A DNA stretch of 64,000 nt from Qiania dongpingensis (GCF_014337195.1 NZ_CP060634.1:2480001-2544000); one strand, 5' to 3'; counted from the stretch's first letter, positions 52,242-63,054 are shown. The notes: generated by a model from the sequence alone, not told the origin. Numbers and translations: made by a program.

Positions 52242-52841
52242 TCACCACCTGTTCCAGTGAACTTTGTTTTCCACTGTTGCTTTGACCTGTGAAGGCAGGA
52301 GCGCATCCTTTGCCGCATAACCGAGAATAACCATGGCAGGCAGGTAGTAGCTATCGGGGATCTTCATAAACGTTTTGATCTGTTCCGGCTCCTTTTTGAC
52401 AGGGATGTGTACGACAGAGCCCAACTCCTCGGCGGTTGCCGCCAGAAGCATGTTTTCTATCAGAGCCCATGCTGCGCCGTAATCCATAAGGCCGTAGCCG
52501 TTTTTATCATTGTCAAAGGTATACTTCTGTTTGAAGCAGGGCAAAATCACGCAGGCAGATTCTTCGATCATGCTGCGCTGGCGCGGATAAGCGATCTTAA
52601 ACATCTCCTGCTGCGGAGTTTTTGGTTCCTGAATCCGGCAGGGGTAAGGGCGGATAAATTTAGCCAGCTCCATAATGACGGCCTTTTCTGTCAGCGTCAC
52701 CAATTCCCATCTTCTTTGATGATTGGAAGAAGGCGCTTTTAACCCTGCATCCAAAATCCGTTCCAATATCTCTTGCGGGATCTCTTTATCTGCAAATTGG
52801 CGAATACTTTTTCTCTTGTTGATCACATCGTAAAATTCCAT
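52242..52841 (-). CDS. Nitroreductase-family FMN protein
   Basis: 199 residues. The N-terminus has the FMN-phosphate contact RKSIRQF and the conserved APSSNHQRRWEL. The middle has LPCFKQKYTFD and DYGAAWALIENMLLAATAEEL. The C-terminus has PAMVILGYA. Such proteins reduce nitro compounds, quinones or flavins with NAD(P)H. It starts 2 nt after the MarR stop, so the regulator probably controls it. Confidence 0.92.
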   Translation of the reverse strand: MEFYDVINKRKSIRQFADKEIPQEILERILDAGLKAPSSNHQRRWELVTLTEKAVIMELAKFIRPYPCRIQEPKTPQQEMFKIAYPRQRSMIEESACVILPCFKQKYTFDNDKNGYGLMDYGAAWALIENMLLAATAEELGSVVHIPVKKEPEQIKTFMKIPDSYYLPAMVILGYAAKDALLPSQVKATVENKVHWNRW

Positions 52842-52843
52842 TT

Positions 52844-53296
52844 TTAATTCTCCGTTTCTTGGTTCACCAGCATGGTGAGGTTCCTGGTAAATGTCCTTGA
52901 CAAATCAATAAGCCGCTTTTGTTCCTCTGCTGTAAACATTGACATCGCCGTGTCCTCTGCCCATGTGATATGACGAACTACCTTTTCACAATATGCCCGG
53001 CCGGCCTCTGTCATCCTTACGGTTTTGTTTCTCTTGTTTTCCGGCATTTCCGTAACGGTGACATAGTGATCGGCCAGAAGATTTTTGATGATTAAATTCA
53101 CCGTTTGCTTTGACTGAAATGTTCGCCTGCATATTTCTGTCTGCGTCATTCCGCCCTCTGCATAAAAGAGGGCATTGACGACCAACAGTGTTTTCATCAG
53201 CATCCCGTGGCGTTTGGCGTATTCGTCATATAAGGCAAATTGCTCGTCTCTGAACTTACAATACAAATATGCGTTTTTCTTATCTTCCTTAGTCAT
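52844..53296 (-). CDS. MarR-family transcriptional regulator
   Basis: 150 residues. Winged helix at about 35-105: GGMTQTEICRRTFQSKQTVN then LADHYVTVTEMPENKRNKTV, where the D/N-KR wing touches DNA. It forms an operon with the nitroreductase gene, the usual MarR layout for response to toxic aromatic or redox compounds. An AT-rich region with TTTACT repeats (about 53315-53342) between its promoter and start may be its operator. Confidence 0.92.
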   Translation of the reverse strand: MTKEDKKNAYLYCKFRDEQFALYDEYAKRHGMLMKTLLVVNALFYAEGGMTQTEICRRTFQSKQTVNLIIKNLLADHYVTVTEMPENKRNKTVRMTEAGRAYCEKVVRHITWAEDTAMSMFTAEEQKRLIDLSRTFTRNLTMLVNQETEN

Positions 53297-53347
53297 AACT
53301 CACTGTCCTTTGTCTATTTATTTACTGTCAATTAATTTACTTATGAA

Positions 53348-53376
53348 AGTATAGCATACTTCTGATTCTATTTCAA
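53348..53376 (-). promoter_or_regulatory. Promoter of the MarR-nitroreductase operon
   Basis: On the minus strand TTGAAA (53376-53371), a 17-bp spacer and TATACT (53353-53348) lie 52 bp upstream of the MarR start. Confidence 0.65.
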
Positions 53377-53472
53377 GCTCTAAAGATTACCTGGAAATAT
53401 ACCTTTTCCGAACGCTCTTTTTTAGCTCTGATGGTCGGCGCAGATCCGTTACAGCCGCCGGATTTTCGCCTA

Positions 53473-53520
53473 TTGACGTGAAAGGGAATAGCAGTTATAC
53501 TGGTAAATGAACGTATGTTC
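53473..53520 (+). promoter_or_regulatory. uvrB promoter with LexA (SOS) box
   Basis: TTGACG (53473-53478), 17-bp spacer, TATACT (53496-53501), followed by GAACGTATGTTC (53509-53520), which fits the Gram-positive LexA/DinR box GAAC-N4-GTTC. Its place at the transcription start suits repression. A leader of about 190 nt then runs to uvrB. The 412-bp gap after the MarR gene holds this, the MarR promoter and a palindrome, but no gene. Confidence 0.75.
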
Positions 53521-53593
53521 TGAGGGCGGCAGACGGATCTGTTTTTCTGCGGCATGGGTTTTTAACGCGTAGCGTGTTAATATGGGATGAACT

Positions 53594-53610
53594 ATGGTAT
53601 ACTATACCAT
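53594..53610 (+). promoter_or_regulatory. 17-bp perfect palindrome in the uvrB leader
   Basis: ATGGTATA-C-TATACCAT is perfectly symmetric and contains TATACT, so it could be a second -10 with overlapping operator or a short RNA hairpin. The binding protein is unknown. An imperfect TTAAC/GTTAA repeat lies just upstream (53562-53580). Confidence 0.45.
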
Positions 53611-53708
53611 TGAGGGTTTTATGTTGTTTTTGGCGGGTATATGCAGGAATTGGGGATTCATGCAAGAAGCTTCCGGAGGCAGTATAAACAGTAAGGAGGT
53701 TTGCTGCG

Positions 53709-55703
53709 GTGAACAAATTTGAATTGGTGTCAGAATACACTCCTACCGGCGATCAGCCGCAGGCTATAAAAGAACTGGTCCAGGGATTTAAGGAAGGGAA
53801 CCAGTTTGAGACTTTGCTGGGTGTCACAGGATCCGGAAAAACCTTTACGATGGCCAACGTGATCCAGGAGCTTCAGAAGCCGACGCTCATCATTGCACAC
53901 AACAAAACGCTGGCGGCGCAGCTATATGGGGAGTTCAAGGAATTTTTTCCCAACAATGCGGTGGAATATTTTGTGTCCTACTATGACTATTACCAGCCGG
54001 AGGCCTATGTGCCTTCCACGGATACTTATATAGAAAAGGATTCCTCCATCAATGACGAGATCGATAAGCTCCGCCATTCGGCGACGGCGGCACTGTCGGA
54101 GAGGGAGGATGTGATCATCATTGCTTCCGTTTCCTGTATTTATGGCCTGGGAAGCCCCATCGATTATAAGAACATGGTGATATCCCTGAGGCCCGGCATG
54201 ATCCGTGACAGGGATGAGGTGGTGCACAAGCTGATTGAGATCCAATACAACAGGAACGACATGGATTTCAAACGAGGCGCTTTCCGGGTGAGAGGCGATG
54301 TGCTGGAGGTATATCCGGCCTACTGCGACGGAGTCGCTTACCGTATTGAATTTTTCGGTGATGAAGTGGACCGGATCACGGAGATAGATCCGTTGACAGG
54401 TGAGGCGAAGAGCCGCCTGGAGCATATCGCCATCTTTCCGGCATCCCATTACGTAGTCCCCAGGGATAAGATGCTGGAGGCGGCTGAAACCATCGCTGAG
54501 GAGCTGAAGGCGCAGGTGGCATATTTCCGGAGTGAGGACAAGCTTTTGGAGGCCCAGAGAATCTCGGAACGGACCAATTTTGATATCGAGATGATGAAGG
54601 AGACCGGATTTTGCTCCGGCATAGAGAACTATTCGAGGCACCTTACCGGGCAGGAGCCGGGAGTGCCGCCGTGCACGTTGTTTGATTATTTCCCGGACGA
54701 TTTCCTGATCATGATAGATGAATCTCATATTACCATCCCTCAGATTCGGGGAATGTACGCGGGGGACCGGTCCAGGAAGACGACTCTCGTGGAATTTGGA
54801 TTCCGTCTTCCCTCCGCCCTGGACAACCGTCCTCTTAATTTTTCAGAGTTTGAGGAACGGATCAATCAGCTTCTGTTCGTGTCCGCCACTCCGGGCGCGT
54901 ATGAAGCGGATCATGAGCTTTTGCGCGCGGAGCAGATCATCCGTCCTACCGGGCTTCTGGATCCCAGAGTAGAGGTGCGGCCAGTGGGAGGACAGATCGA
55001 CGACCTGGTCTCCGAGGTAAATCAAGAAGTAGAAAAGAAGCGGAAGGTCCTGGTGACGACCCTGACAAAGCGGATGGCGGAGGATCTGACCGATTATATG
55101 CGGGAGGTTGGAATCCGTGTCAAATATCTGCATTCTGATATAGATACATTGGAACGGAGTGAGATCATCCGGGATATGAGACTGGATATGTTCGATGTCC
55201 TGGTGGGAATCAACCTGCTCCGGGAGGGGCTGGATATACCGGAGATCGGACTGGTGGCCATACTGGATGCAGATAAGGAAGGCTTCCTGCGTTCGGAAAC
55301 CTCTCTTATACAGACCATTGGCAGGGCGGCCCGGAACGCGGACGGACATGTCATCATGTATGCGGACAGGATCACAGACTCCATGCGCGTGGCCATAGAT
55401 GAGACAGAGCGGCGGCGGAAGATCCAGCAGGAATACAATGAGGCGCACGGCATCACGCCGACGTCCATTAAAAAGGCGGTAAGGGATCTGATCAGTATTT
55501 CCAAGTCGGAGGAAAAACCTGCGCGTGGCATTAAGCTGGATAAAGATCCGGAGTCCATGAGCAGCAAGGAGCTTCAAAAGCTGATCGGGAGCATTCAGAA
55601 AAAGATGCAGCAGGCGGCGGCGGAACTTGACTTTGAGCAGGCGGCCGAGCTGAGAGATCAGATGATGCTTTTAAAGAAGCAGTTATATTCGGCGGAGGCC
55701 TGA
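53709..55703 (+). CDS. uvrB: Excinuclease ABC subunit B
   Basis: 664 residues, normal length. Helicase-like ATPase with Walker [12 protein letters not shown] (about 38-45). The beta-hairpin reads [20 protein letters not shown], the DEAD-like box IMIDESH, and helicase motifs [13 protein letters not shown] and [13 protein letters not shown] domain ends the protein ([20 protein letters not shown]). The start is GTG 53709, 9 nt after AAGGAGG. It loads onto DNA damage found by UvrA. The SOS-type promoter upstream fits its role. Confidence 0.98.
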   Translation: MNKFELVSEYTPTGDQPQAIKELVQGFKEGNQFETLLGVTGSGKTFTMANVIQELQKPTLIIAHNKTLAAQLYGEFKEFFPNNAVEYFVSYYDYYQPEAYVPSTDTYIEKDSSINDEIDKLRHSATAALSEREDVIIIASVSCIYGLGSPIDYKNMVISLRPGMIRDRDEVVHKLIEIQYNRNDMDFKRGAFRVRGDVLEVYPAYCDGVAYRIEFFGDEVDRITEIDPLTGEAKSRLEHIAIFPASHYVVPRDKMLEAAETIAEELKAQVAYFRSEDKLLEAQRISERTNFDIEMMKETGFCSGIENYSRHLTGQEPGVPPCTLFDYFPDDFLIMIDESHITIPQIRGMYAGDRSRKTTLVEFGFRLPSALDNRPLNFSEFEERINQLLFVSATPGAYEADHELLRAEQIIRPTGLLDPRVEVRPVGGQIDDLVSEVNQEVEKKRKVLVTTLTKRMAEDLTDYMREVGIRVKYLHSDIDTLERSEIIRDMRLDMFDVLVGINLLREGLDIPEIGLVAILDADKEGFLRSETSLIQTIGRAARNADGHVIMYADRITDSMRVAIDETERRRKIQQEYNEAHGITPTSIKKAVRDLISISKSEEKPARGIKLDKDPESMSSKELQKLIGSIQKKMQQAAAELDFEQAAELRDQMMLLKKQLYSAEA

Positions 55704-55802
55704 CAGGCCGGCCGTATGGGGGATTGAGAAACAAGAGTATTGAAAAAGCAGAAAACGCCGGGGAAAAAAGGATTCAGTGATCACTGAGATTGAGATGAGG
55801 GA

Positions 55803-56621
55803 ATGAATGTGAAAAGGAGGCGCAGGATCTCTGCGTGCATAACGGTTTTGGTTTTATGTTTTCTGCTGGGTTGTGATGAAAAAGAAATAAAAGGCGGTTC
55901 TCCGGCATTAAAAGACGGACGCTCCGCTGCGAATGAAGAAATGGGATTCCGGGCAGGACTATGTCTGACGGGTGATGATGAAGCAATCATGACAAAGTTC
56001 GCTCCTTATCTGACTGCATGTCTGGAGGCGAAAGGGATCACGGTCATCACCGGAAGCCTGGAAGAACTGAGAGGCGAGCGCGCTGATATCATCATGGCGG
56101 CTCCGATGGATAAGGAGAAAGCGGAAAAGATCGTGAAGGAAGTATCGGAGGAGACACCGGTGCTCATCTTCAATCATTCTCCTTCCGACGAGATCGCGCT
56201 GGCGATGATACCGCCGGAGGGAATTTACAAGGCAATCTATATTTCATATGATTATGCCAGGATCGAAGAAGTTCTGGATGAACTTGTTGTGGGCGGAAAG
56301 AAAAGATTTGGGAAATGTGCGGCGGTATCCGGCTCCGGCTCCACAGATGATTCACTCTTCCTCCGGGAAATAGAGAAGGTCTGCGCAGAGAAAGGGATTG
56401 ATCCGAATGACGTGTTTGTATATGTCACGGAGGAAGAGGTTCCTTCTCTTCTGGAAAAGGACAGCTCAGTAACGCACTTATTCATCGAGCTGGTTAAGCC
56501 GGCACTGGAGTCTGCTGCTGAGTACGCGGCAGAGATCAAAGATGGAGAGGACAGTTTCAGCATATTGTATCTGGAACCGTCTTTTGTTACCAGGGAAGAA
56601 TATTGGGAATTGGACAGGTGA
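55803..56621 (+). CDS. Lipoprotein with periplasmic-binding-protein-like fold, between uvrB and uvrA
   Basis: 272 residues. Lipoprotein signal with LLGC (Cys24) after VLVLCFL. The mature part alternates alpha/beta: [20 protein letters not shown], then [20 protein letters not shown] and [20 protein letters not shown]. This recalls sugar-binding (Peripla_BP_4-like) proteins such as ribose- or galactose-binding proteins, but without a clear family signature. There are no permease or ATPase genes beside it. Its stop is 6 nt before uvrA, so it shares their transcript. A function in DNA repair is not implied by sequence. Confidence 0.72.
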   Translation: MNVKRRRRISACITVLVLCFLLGCDEKEIKGGSPALKDGRSAANEEMGFRAGLCLTGDDEAIMTKFAPYLTACLEAKGITVITGSLEELRGERADIIMAAPMDKEKAEKIVKEVSEETPVLIFNHSPSDEIALAMIPPEGIYKAIYISYDYARIEEVLDELVVGGKKRFGKCAAVSGSGSTDDSLFLREIEKVCAEKGIDPNDVFVYVTEEEVPSLLEKDSSVTHLFIELVKPALESAAEYAAEIKDGEDSFSILYLEPSFVTREEYWELDR

Positions 56622-56627
56622 AAAGAC

Positions 56628-59459
56628 ATGGCAAAGCAGCAATATATCAAAATACGTGGTGCCAACGAGCACAATCTGAAGAATATATCGGTGGACATCC
56701 CCAGGGACCAGTTTGTAGTGCTGACGGGGCTGAGCGGTTCAGGAAAATCCTCTCTGGCCTTTGACACCATTTACGCGGAAGGACAGAGGAGATATATGGA
56801 GTCTCTGTCTTCTTACGCCAGGCAGTTCCTGGGACAGATGGAAAAGCCGGACGTGGAGAGCATCGAAGGGCTTTCGCCGGCCATCTCCATCGATCAGAAG
56901 TCCACAAACCGGAACCCCCGTTCAACGGTGGGTACGGTGACGGAGATATATGATTATTTCCGTCTGCTCTATGCGCGGATCGGGATTCCCCACTGTCCCA
57001 AGTGCGGCAGGGAGATAAAGAAGCAGACTATAGACCAAATGGTGGATCATATCATGAGCCTGCCGGAGCGTTCGAAGGTTCAGCTGCTGGCTCCCGTGGT
57101 CCGGGGGAGAAAGGGACGCCATGAGAAGGTGCTGGATCAGGCAAAACGGAGCGGGTATGTCCGGGTACGTATTGACAATAACCTGTATGAGCTGACGGAA
57201 GAGATCAGCCTGGACAAGAATATCAAGCATAATATCGAGATTGTGGTGGACCGTCTGGTCGTGAAGCCGGGGATTGAAAAACGGCTGACGGATTCCATTG
57301 AGACGGCCATGCAATTGTCTGAGGGACTGATGATCGCGGATGTGGCCGACGGGGAGCCAATCACGTTCAGCCAGAGCTTTTCCTGTCCGGAGTGCGGAAT
57401 CAGCATCGAAGAGGTGGAGCCCAGGAGCTTTTCCTTCAACAATCCCTTCGGGGCATGTCCGGAGTGCGCGGGACTCGGCTACAAGATGGAATTTGACGAG
57501 GACCTGATGATTCCTGATAAAAGTCTCAGCATCAATCAGGGAGCCATTACCGTCTGCGGCTGGCAGTCTTGTGCGACCAAGGGCAGTTTTACCAGGGCCA
57601 TTTTGGACGCATTGTGCAAGGAATATGATTTTGATCTGGACACTCCTTTTCAGGATTATCCGGAGCGGGTTCGCCACATCCTGCTTCATGGGACGAACGG
57701 AAAAGAGGTGAAGGTCCATTACCGCGGACAGCGGGGAGAAGGAATCTACGACGTGGCGTTTGAAGGGCTCATACGGAATGTGGAGCGCCGCTACCGGGAG
57801 ACCGGATCCGAATCCATTAAGGCCGAGTATGAAAGCTTTATGCGGATCACTCCCTGTAAAGTATGCGGAGGGAAGCGCCTGAAGCAGACGTCGCTGGCGG
57901 TGACGGTCTGCGACAAAAATATTTATGATATCACATCCATGTCCATTGGTTCGCTGCAGAAATTCATGAATGATGTGGAACAAAAGCTGACGCCGACGCA
58001 GATCGCCATTGGAGGGCTGATCCTGAAGGAGATTCGTGCGAGGGTCGGATTTCTGGTCGACGTGGGCCTGGAATATTTGTCCCTGGCCCGGGGGACAGCC
58101 ACACTGTCAGGAGGAGAGGCCCAGAGGATCCGCCTGGCCACACAGATTGGTTCCGGCCTGGTCGGAGTGGCATATATACTGGACGAGCCGAGTATCGGCC
58201 TTCACCAGAGGGACAATGACAAGCTCCTGAAGACGCTGATCCATCTGAGGGATCTGGGAAACAGCGTGCTGGTGGTGGAGCACGACGAGGATACCATGAT
58301 GGCGGCCGACTGTATCGTAGATATCGGACCGGGGGCAGGAGAGCACGGCGGCGAGGTGGTGGCGGTCGGAAAGGCCAAGGAGATCATGGAGTGTCCGGAC
58401 TCTATCACAGGCGCTTATCTGAGCGGCAGGACCAAGATTCCGGTTCCGGCCGCCAGAAGGAAGCCGACTGGTTTTCTCACGGTGAAAGGGGCCGCGGAAA
58501 ACAACCTGAGAAATATTACGGTAAAGCTTCCGCTGGGAGTGTTCACCTGCGTGACCGGGGTATCCGGATCCGGAAAGTCTTCCCTGGTCAATGAGATTTT
58601 GTACAAGTCTTTGGCGAGAAAGCTGAACCGGGCCAGGCTGATTCCCGGCAGACACAAGGAGATTGAAGGCGTGGAGCAGCTGGATAAAGTGATCGCCATC
58701 GATCAATCTCCCATCGGGAGGACTCCCCGTTCCAATCCGGCCACCTATACGGGAGTGTTTGATACGATACGAGACCTGTTCGCGTCCACCGCAGACGCAA
58801 AGGCCAAGGGATATCAAAAAGGACGTTTCAGCTTCAACGTGAAGGGCGGACGCTGTGAGGCGTGCAGCGGAGACGGGATCTTGAAGATCGAGATGCACTT
58901 CCTTCCGGATGTGTATGTTCCCTGTGAAGTGTGCGGAGGAAAGCGCTACAACCGGGAGACCCTGGAAGTGAAATATAAGGGAAAGAGCATCTACGATGTG
59001 CTGGACATGACTGTGGAAGAGGCGATGAAGTTCTTTGAGAACCTTCCTGCCATCCGTCGGAAGATTGAGACGCTTTATGATGTGGGACTTTCTTATATCA
59101 AGCTGGGACAGCCCTCCACGACCTTGTCAGGCGGAGAAGCCCAGAGAATCAAGCTGGCGACGGAGCTGTCTAAGCGGGATACCGGCAAGACCATTTACAT
59201 TTTGGATGAGCCGACTACTGGCCTCCATTTTGCAGACGTCCACAAGCTGGTTGAAATTCTGCAGCGTTTGTGCGAAAATGGAAACACCGTAGTGGTGATC
59301 GAACACAACCTGGATGTCATCAAGACGGCAGACTATCTGATTGACATGGGTCCCGAGGGCGGAGACGGCGGCGGAACCGTGATCGCCGAGGGAACACCGG
59401 AAGAGGTAGCGGAGAACCCTGTCTCATACACGGGAAAATATGTGAAGAGATATCTGTAG
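56628..59459 (+). CDS. uvrA: Excinuclease ABC subunit A
   Basis: 943 residues, usual length. Two ABC-type ATPase modules: [20 protein letters not shown] (about 31) and [15 protein letters not shown] (about 645). The signatures [12 protein letters not shown] and [12 protein letters not shown] are followed by [10 protein letters not shown] and [10 protein letters not shown]. Zinc modules are seen as [12 protein letters not shown] and, later, CEACSGDG with CEVCGGKR. It scans DNA for damage and hands over to UvrB. ATG 56628 is 6 nt after the lipoprotein gene. Confidence 0.98.
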   Translation: MAKQQYIKIRGANEHNLKNISVDIPRDQFVVLTGLSGSGKSSLAFDTIYAEGQRRYMESLSSYARQFLGQMEKPDVESIEGLSPAISIDQKSTNRNPRSTVGTVTEIYDYFRLLYARIGIPHCPKCGREIKKQTIDQMVDHIMSLPERSKVQLLAPVVRGRKGRHEKVLDQAKRSGYVRVRIDNNLYELTEEISLDKNIKHNIEIVVDRLVVKPGIEKRLTDSIETAMQLSEGLMIADVADGEPITFSQSFSCPECGISIEEVEPRSFSFNNPFGACPECAGLGYKMEFDEDLMIPDKSLSINQGAITVCGWQSCATKGSFTRAILDALCKEYDFDLDTPFQDYPERVRHILLHGTNGKEVKVHYRGQRGEGIYDVAFEGLIRNVERRYRETGSESIKAEYESFMRITPCKVCGGKRLKQTSLAVTVCDKNIYDITSMSIGSLQKFMNDVEQKLTPTQIAIGGLILKEIRARVGFLVDVGLEYLSLARGTATLSGGEAQRIRLATQIGSGLVGVAYILDEPSIGLHQRDNDKLLKTLIHLRDLGNSVLVVEHDEDTMMAADCIVDIGPGAGEHGGEVVAVGKAKEIMECPDSITGAYLSGRTKIPVPAARRKPTGFLTVKGAAENNLRNITVKLPLGVFTCVTGVSGSGKSSLVNEILYKSLARKLNRARLIPGRHKEIEGVEQLDKVIAIDQSPIGRTPRSNPATYTGVFDTIRDLFASTADAKAKGYQKGRFSFNVKGGRCEACSGDGILKIEMHFLPDVYVPCEVCGGKRYNRETLEVKYKGKSIYDVLDMTVEEAMKFFENLPAIRRKIETLYDVGLSYIKLGQPSTTLSGGEAQRIKLATELSKRDTGKTIYILDEPTTGLHFADVHKLVEILQRLCENGNTVVVIEHNLDVIKTADYLIDMGPEGGDGGGTVIAEGTPEEVAENPVSYTGKYVKRYL

Positions 59460-59487
59460 CAGAGAATGGACGAGGAGAATCAGACAG

Positions 59488-60096
59488 ATGAGATTTATAT
59501 TGATAAGGCATGGAGAGACGGATTGGAATACAGAGGGCAGATATCAGGGACAGACAGACGTTCCCCTTTCCGAGAGGGGGAAAGCCCAGGCGGCCGCGCT
59601 GGGAAAACGGTTTGAGTCAATCCCTGTGGACGCGGTCTATTCTTCTCCCCTGCAGAGGGCCTATGACACAGCTAGGGCGATTGCGGAGCCGAAGGGGCTT
59701 CAAATCCACAAGGTCGACGGCATCAAGGAGCTGGATTTCGGTGAATGGGACGGCCTGACAAAGGAAATGATCGAAGAGAAATTCGGGGAGGCTTTTTCAT
59801 TATACAGGATTGAGCCTTTCCACTATCCGATGGCAGGGGAAGGGACGCTGAACCGGGCCAAGCTGCGTGTAGGCGCGGCGCTGGAGGACATAAAAGAGGA
59901 ATACCGCCACACGGATAAGACCGTAGTGGTGGTGGCCCATGGCGGTATCCTCAAGCTGGCGGTATTTTACCTGCTGGATATATCCTCCCGCCTGTACCGG
60001 TGCATTGAGCTGGACAATACGTCTCTGACTGTCATTGATATAGAAAAGGACCGCAGTATCCTGCGTACTCTGAACGACGCCCACCACTTGGATTGA
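59488..60096 (+). CDS. Histidine phosphatase (phosphoglycerate mutase-like) family protein
   Basis: 202 residues. The catalytic motif LIRHGETDWN is at 5-14, with YSSPLQRAYDTA, ELDFGEWDGL and the second His in VVVAHGGIL. This is the layout of CobC/PhoE/GpmB-type phosphatases. The substrate is not determined. It lies 28 nt after uvrA, so it may be transcribed with it. Its stop overlaps the -35 of the next promoter. Confidence 0.93.
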   Translation: MRFILIRHGETDWNTEGRYQGQTDVPLSERGKAQAAALGKRFESIPVDAVYSSPLQRAYDTARAIAEPKGLQIHKVDGIKELDFGEWDGLTKEMIEEKFGEAFSLYRIEPFHYPMAGEGTLNRAKLRVGAALEDIKEEYRHTDKTVVVVAHGGILKLAVFYLLDISSRLYRCIELDNTSLTVIDIEKDRSILRTLNDAHHLD

Positions 60097-60121
60097 CATT
60101 TATCGGGGATGCTCCTATAAT
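60093..60121 (+). promoter_or_regulatory. Full-consensus sigma-A promoter
   Basis: TTGACA (60093-60098), 17-bp spacer, TATAAT (60116-60121): a perfect match, 92 bp upstream of the zinc-ribbon gene. It should be strong. Confidence 0.85.
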
Positions 60122-60213
60122 AAAAGTGCGTCTATCCGGTATGATCCGGGATAGGGACGAGAGGGGGATGCATCAGCAGCCTTTGGCAGCCGGAAACCGA
60201 GAGGAGGATTCAA

Positions 60214-60711
60214 ATGGATTTTTTTGATACATTGGGTGAAACAGTAGCGAGTGCCGGAAAAGTGATCAGTCATAAGACCAAGGAAGTGGCGGGCAGCACC
60301 AAGCTGAGCCTTCAGATTTCCCAGGAAGAAGCGAAGGTAAAAAAAGCTTATGCCGCTTTGGGCGAGGCTTTTTATGGGGATCATGCGGAGGATATGCCGG
60401 AGCAGTACGCCATATATGCGGTTGATGTGAAGGAATGTCTGGACCGGCTGAACGCCCTGAAGAAGGATAAGCAGATTCTGAAGAATCAGAAGCGCTGTGT
60501 GAAATGCGGCGCGCTGATGCCAAATGAGGATAAGTTCTGCGGAAAATGCGGAGCGGAAAATGAGATCCTGGTGAAGGACGAGGAACCGGAAGAGAAGGAA
60601 GAAGAGACGGCTGAAGAGGAAGGCGAGACCAGGGTCTGCCCGTCCTGCCAGGCGAAGGTCAGCGCAGAGCTTATCTACTGCCCGGAGTGCGGCGAGAAGC
60701 TTCAGCCATAA
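60214..60711 (+). CDS. Double zinc-ribbon protein with coiled-coil N-terminus
   Basis: 165 residues. The helical N-terminal half (about 1-90) includes LSLQISQEEAKVKKAYAALG, likely a coiled coil. Two zinc ribbons follow: CVKCGALMPNEDKFCGKCG (about 95-113) and CPSCQAKVSAELIYCPECG (about 144-162), separated by a very acidic linker. No enzyme domain is present, and the role is unknown; such proteins are common in clostridia. GAGAGGAGG precedes ATG 60214. guaA follows after 81 nt, and the perfect promoter upstream may drive both. Confidence 0.82.
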   Translation: MDFFDTLGETVASAGKVISHKTKEVAGSTKLSLQISQEEAKVKKAYAALGEAFYGDHAEDMPEQYAIYAVDVKECLDRLNALKKDKQILKNQKRCVKCGALMPNEDKFCGKCGAENEILVKDEEPEEKEEETAEEEGETRVCPSCQAKVSAELIYCPECGEKLQP

Positions 60712-60792
60712 ATTGCCGGTTTCCGGCAGTCCTGTCTGCTGAAGGGCGCTGGAAGAGAAGGACTGAGAAAGTACAGGCAGGAGGAAATTTTT

Positions 60793-62334
60793 GTGGAGAA
60801 AGAGATGATTATCGTTCTGGATTTCGGCGGCCAGTATAACCAGCTGATCGCCAGGAGGGTCCGGGAATGCAATGTCTATTGTGAGGTCCACCCTTACAGC
60901 ATAGGGCTGGATAAAATAAGGTCCATGAACCCGAAAGGAATTATTTTTACCGGCGGCCCCAACAGCGTGTACGGTGATGATTCGCCCCGCTGTGAAAAGG
61001 AGCTGTTCGAGCTGGGGATTCCTATCCTGGGAATCTGCTACGGTTCTCAGTTGATGGCATATATGCTGGGAGGAAAAGTGGAAACGGCTCCCGTCAGCGA
61101 ATATGGCAAGACAGAAGTGGAAGTGGACAGGGATTCTGTCCTTTTTGGCGATGTTTCGGCTCAGACGGTGTGCTGGATGAGCCATACGGATTATATTGCA
61201 TCGGCGCCTGATAAGTTTCGCGTGACGGCGCATACGGCCGCATGTCCTGTCGCAGGCATGGAATGCCGGGAACAGAAGCTCTATGCGGTCCAGTTCCACC
61301 CGGAGGTGATGCATACTCAGGAAGGCATGAAGATGCTGTCCAATTTTGTATATAAGGTCTGTGGATGCAGCGGGGACTGGAGGATGGGCTCCTTTGTGGA
61401 GGATACTATCAAGTCTCTGAGAGAGAAGATCGGCGGTGGGAAGGTACTCTGCGCTCTGTCAGGCGGTGTGGATTCCTCTGTGGCGGCAGTCCTTTTATCA
61501 AAGGCCATCGGCAGACAGCTGACTTGTGTCTTTGTGGACCACGGCCTGCTCAGAAAAAATGAGGGTGATGAGGTAGAGGCTGTATTCGGACCCAATGGCC
61601 CTTATGAGCTGAATTTTGTCCGTGTGAATGCTCAGGAGCGCTATTATAAGAAACTGAAGGGTGTCACGGAACCTGAAAGAAAGAGAAAGATCATCGGTGA
61701 GGAATTTATCCGCGTGTTTGAAGAAGAGGCCAGAAAGATTGGCGCCGTGGATTATCTGGTGCAGGGCACCATCTATCCCGATGTGATCGAGAGCGGTCTT
61801 GGAGAATCCGCGGTCATCAAATCCCATCACAACGTGGGCGGGCTTCCCAGTGTGGTGGATTTTAAGGAGATCATCGAACCTCTCCGCCTGCTTTTTAAGG
61901 ATGAAGTGAGGAAAGCCGGACTGGAGCTCGGTATTCCCGAATATCTGGTTTATCGCCAGCCTTTTCCGGGGCCCGGTCTGGGTATCCGTATCATCGGAGA
62001 GGTGACGGAGGAAAAGGTACGTATCGTACAGGATGCCGATGCCATTTACCGGGAGGAAATCGCCAATGCCGGACTGGACAAAGGCCTCGGCCAGTATTTT
62101 GCCGCTTTAACCAATATGCGTTCAGTGGGAGTCATGGGAGACGAACGTACTTATGATTACGCGGTGGCGCTGCGCGCCGTCAACACCAGTGATTTTATGA
62201 CGGCCGACGTGGCGGAATTTCCCTGGGATGTTCTGAGGACCACAGCCAGCCGGATAGTGAATGAAGTAAAAGGCGTGAACCGGGTCATGTACGATCTGAC
62301 CAGCAAACCGCCGGGAACGATAGAGTTTGAGTGA
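60793..62334 (+). CDS. guaA: GMP synthase (glutamine-hydrolysing)
   Basis: 513 residues. The N-terminal class I glutamine amidotransferase has the nucleophile Cys in [10 protein letters not shown] and the His/Glu pair in VQFHPEV. The ATP pyrophosphatase domain has [10 protein letters not shown] (P-loop). The C-terminal dimerisation domain ends [10 protein letters not shown]. It makes GMP from XMP. The start GTG 60793 has CAGGAGG upstream; ATG 60805 is possible. The 3' end of guaA is a known target for integrative elements, and an integrase module begins just after it here. Confidence 0.97.
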   Translation: MEKEMIIVLDFGGQYNQLIARRVRECNVYCEVHPYSIGLDKIRSMNPKGIIFTGGPNSVYGDDSPRCEKELFELGIPILGICYGSQLMAYMLGGKVETAPVSEYGKTEVEVDRDSVLFGDVSAQTVCWMSHTDYIASAPDKFRVTAHTAACPVAGMECREQKLYAVQFHPEVMHTQEGMKMLSNFVYKVCGCSGDWRMGSFVEDTIKSLREKIGGGKVLCALSGGVDSSVAAVLLSKAIGRQLTCVFVDHGLLRKNEGDEVEAVFGPNGPYELNFVRVNAQERYYKKLKGVTEPERKRKIIGEEFIRVFEEEARKIGAVDYLVQGTIYPDVIESGLGESAVIKSHHNVGGLPSVVDFKEIIEPLRLLFKDEVRKAGLELGIPEYLVYRQPFPGPGLGIRIIGEVTEEKVRIVQDADAIYREEIANAGLDKGLGQYFAALTNMRSVGVMGDERTYDYAVALRAVNTSDFMTADVAEFPWDVLRTTASRIVNEVKGVNRVMYDLTSKPPGTIEFE

Positions 62335-62393
62335 TGAAATGAGATTGGAAAAGCCTGTGTTTATGCGGACTGCAAGCAAAATTGTTTAAGCTC

Positions 62394-62411
62394 TGGCAAC
62401 GATTTGGCAAC
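62394..62411 (+). repeat. Paired TGGCAAC repeats near the element end, possible integrase arm sites
   Basis: TGGCAAC occurs at 62394-62400 and 62405-62411, 11 bp apart (one helical turn), about 60 bp after guaA. Integrases of this group have an N-terminal arm-binding domain that recognises short repeats near element ends, which fits (inference). Confidence 0.45.
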
Positions 62412-62455
62412 ATTTCGGCTATCACTCACTGAATAATAGAATACTTCAATAACAG

Positions 62456-62506
62456 AAAAACCTTACTGATTTTCAGAAATGAAGCTGAAAGTCGGTAAGG
62501 TTTTTT
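62456..62506. terminator. Bidirectional terminator
   Basis: A 16-bp stem with G-T wobbles (62461-62476 with 62485-62500) is flanked by AAAAA and TTTTTT. It can end guaA transcription (+) and the XRE repressor transcript (-). Confidence 0.88.
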
Positions 62507-62526
62507 GTGCGTTTCGAGGTTGAAAA

Positions 62527-63054
62527 TTAGTCGGATTCGGGTTTCAAGTCCTGTAAGATAAGGTCGCTGAGTTCTTGTGAGGGAACGACCTTTCTCCAGT
62601 GATTTGAGGTATCTAATTCGGGATATTTGTACCGCCACTGGTCGTATTCCTCTTTGGTTATCTCTCCCTGTTCCAGACGGACAGCCTGTTCCTGCCATGC
62701 ATGGAACATATCAAACATAGTGGTGTAGGTTGTTCCGGCGGATTTATCTAATCGCAGACACACTTCTCCGTCAATCTCTCCGATTTTCATCCCATACATA
62801 TCTTCCAGCGCAAAGAGCGTGTGCATAAGCCCGATATAGCTGTCAATCTCCGGAACTGTGATTGCTCGTGGGCTGACATCAAGGATATGTGCCATTTCTT
62901 TTACAAGGTCTTGTTTCGGCGTTCTGGCTTCTGATTCGTACTGCGCCATACGGACATCAGAGGTTTTTCCGAGAAAACCGAGGAGTTCGCCCAGTTGCTT
63001 TTGCGTCATGCCTTTCCGATTGCGGAAAAAGCGGATTCTTTTGCCGATTGCCAT
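62527..63054 (-). CDS. XRE-family repressor of the integrative element
   Basis: 175 residues. HTH at about 4-65: GKRIRFFRNRKGMTQKQLGE then TSDVRMAQYESEARTPKQDL. The C-terminal region (about 75-170) has GEVCLRLDKSAGTTY and EEYDQWRYKYPELD. Proteins of this form are very common beside excisionase and integrase genes in gut-Firmicute conjugative elements (from memory). ATG 63054 follows ACGGAGG on the minus strand. The gene faces away from xis/int, and four inverted-repeat sites lie in between, so it probably represses the module and itself. Confidence 0.88.
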   Translation of the reverse strand: MAIGKRIRFFRNRKGMTQKQLGELLGFLGKTSDVRMAQYESEARTPKQDLVKEMAHILDVSPRAITVPEIDSYIGLMHTLFALEDMYGMKIGEIDGEVCLRLDKSAGTTYTTMFDMFHAWQEQAVRLEQGEITKEEYDQWRYKYPELDTSNHWRKVVPSQELSDLILQDLKPESD

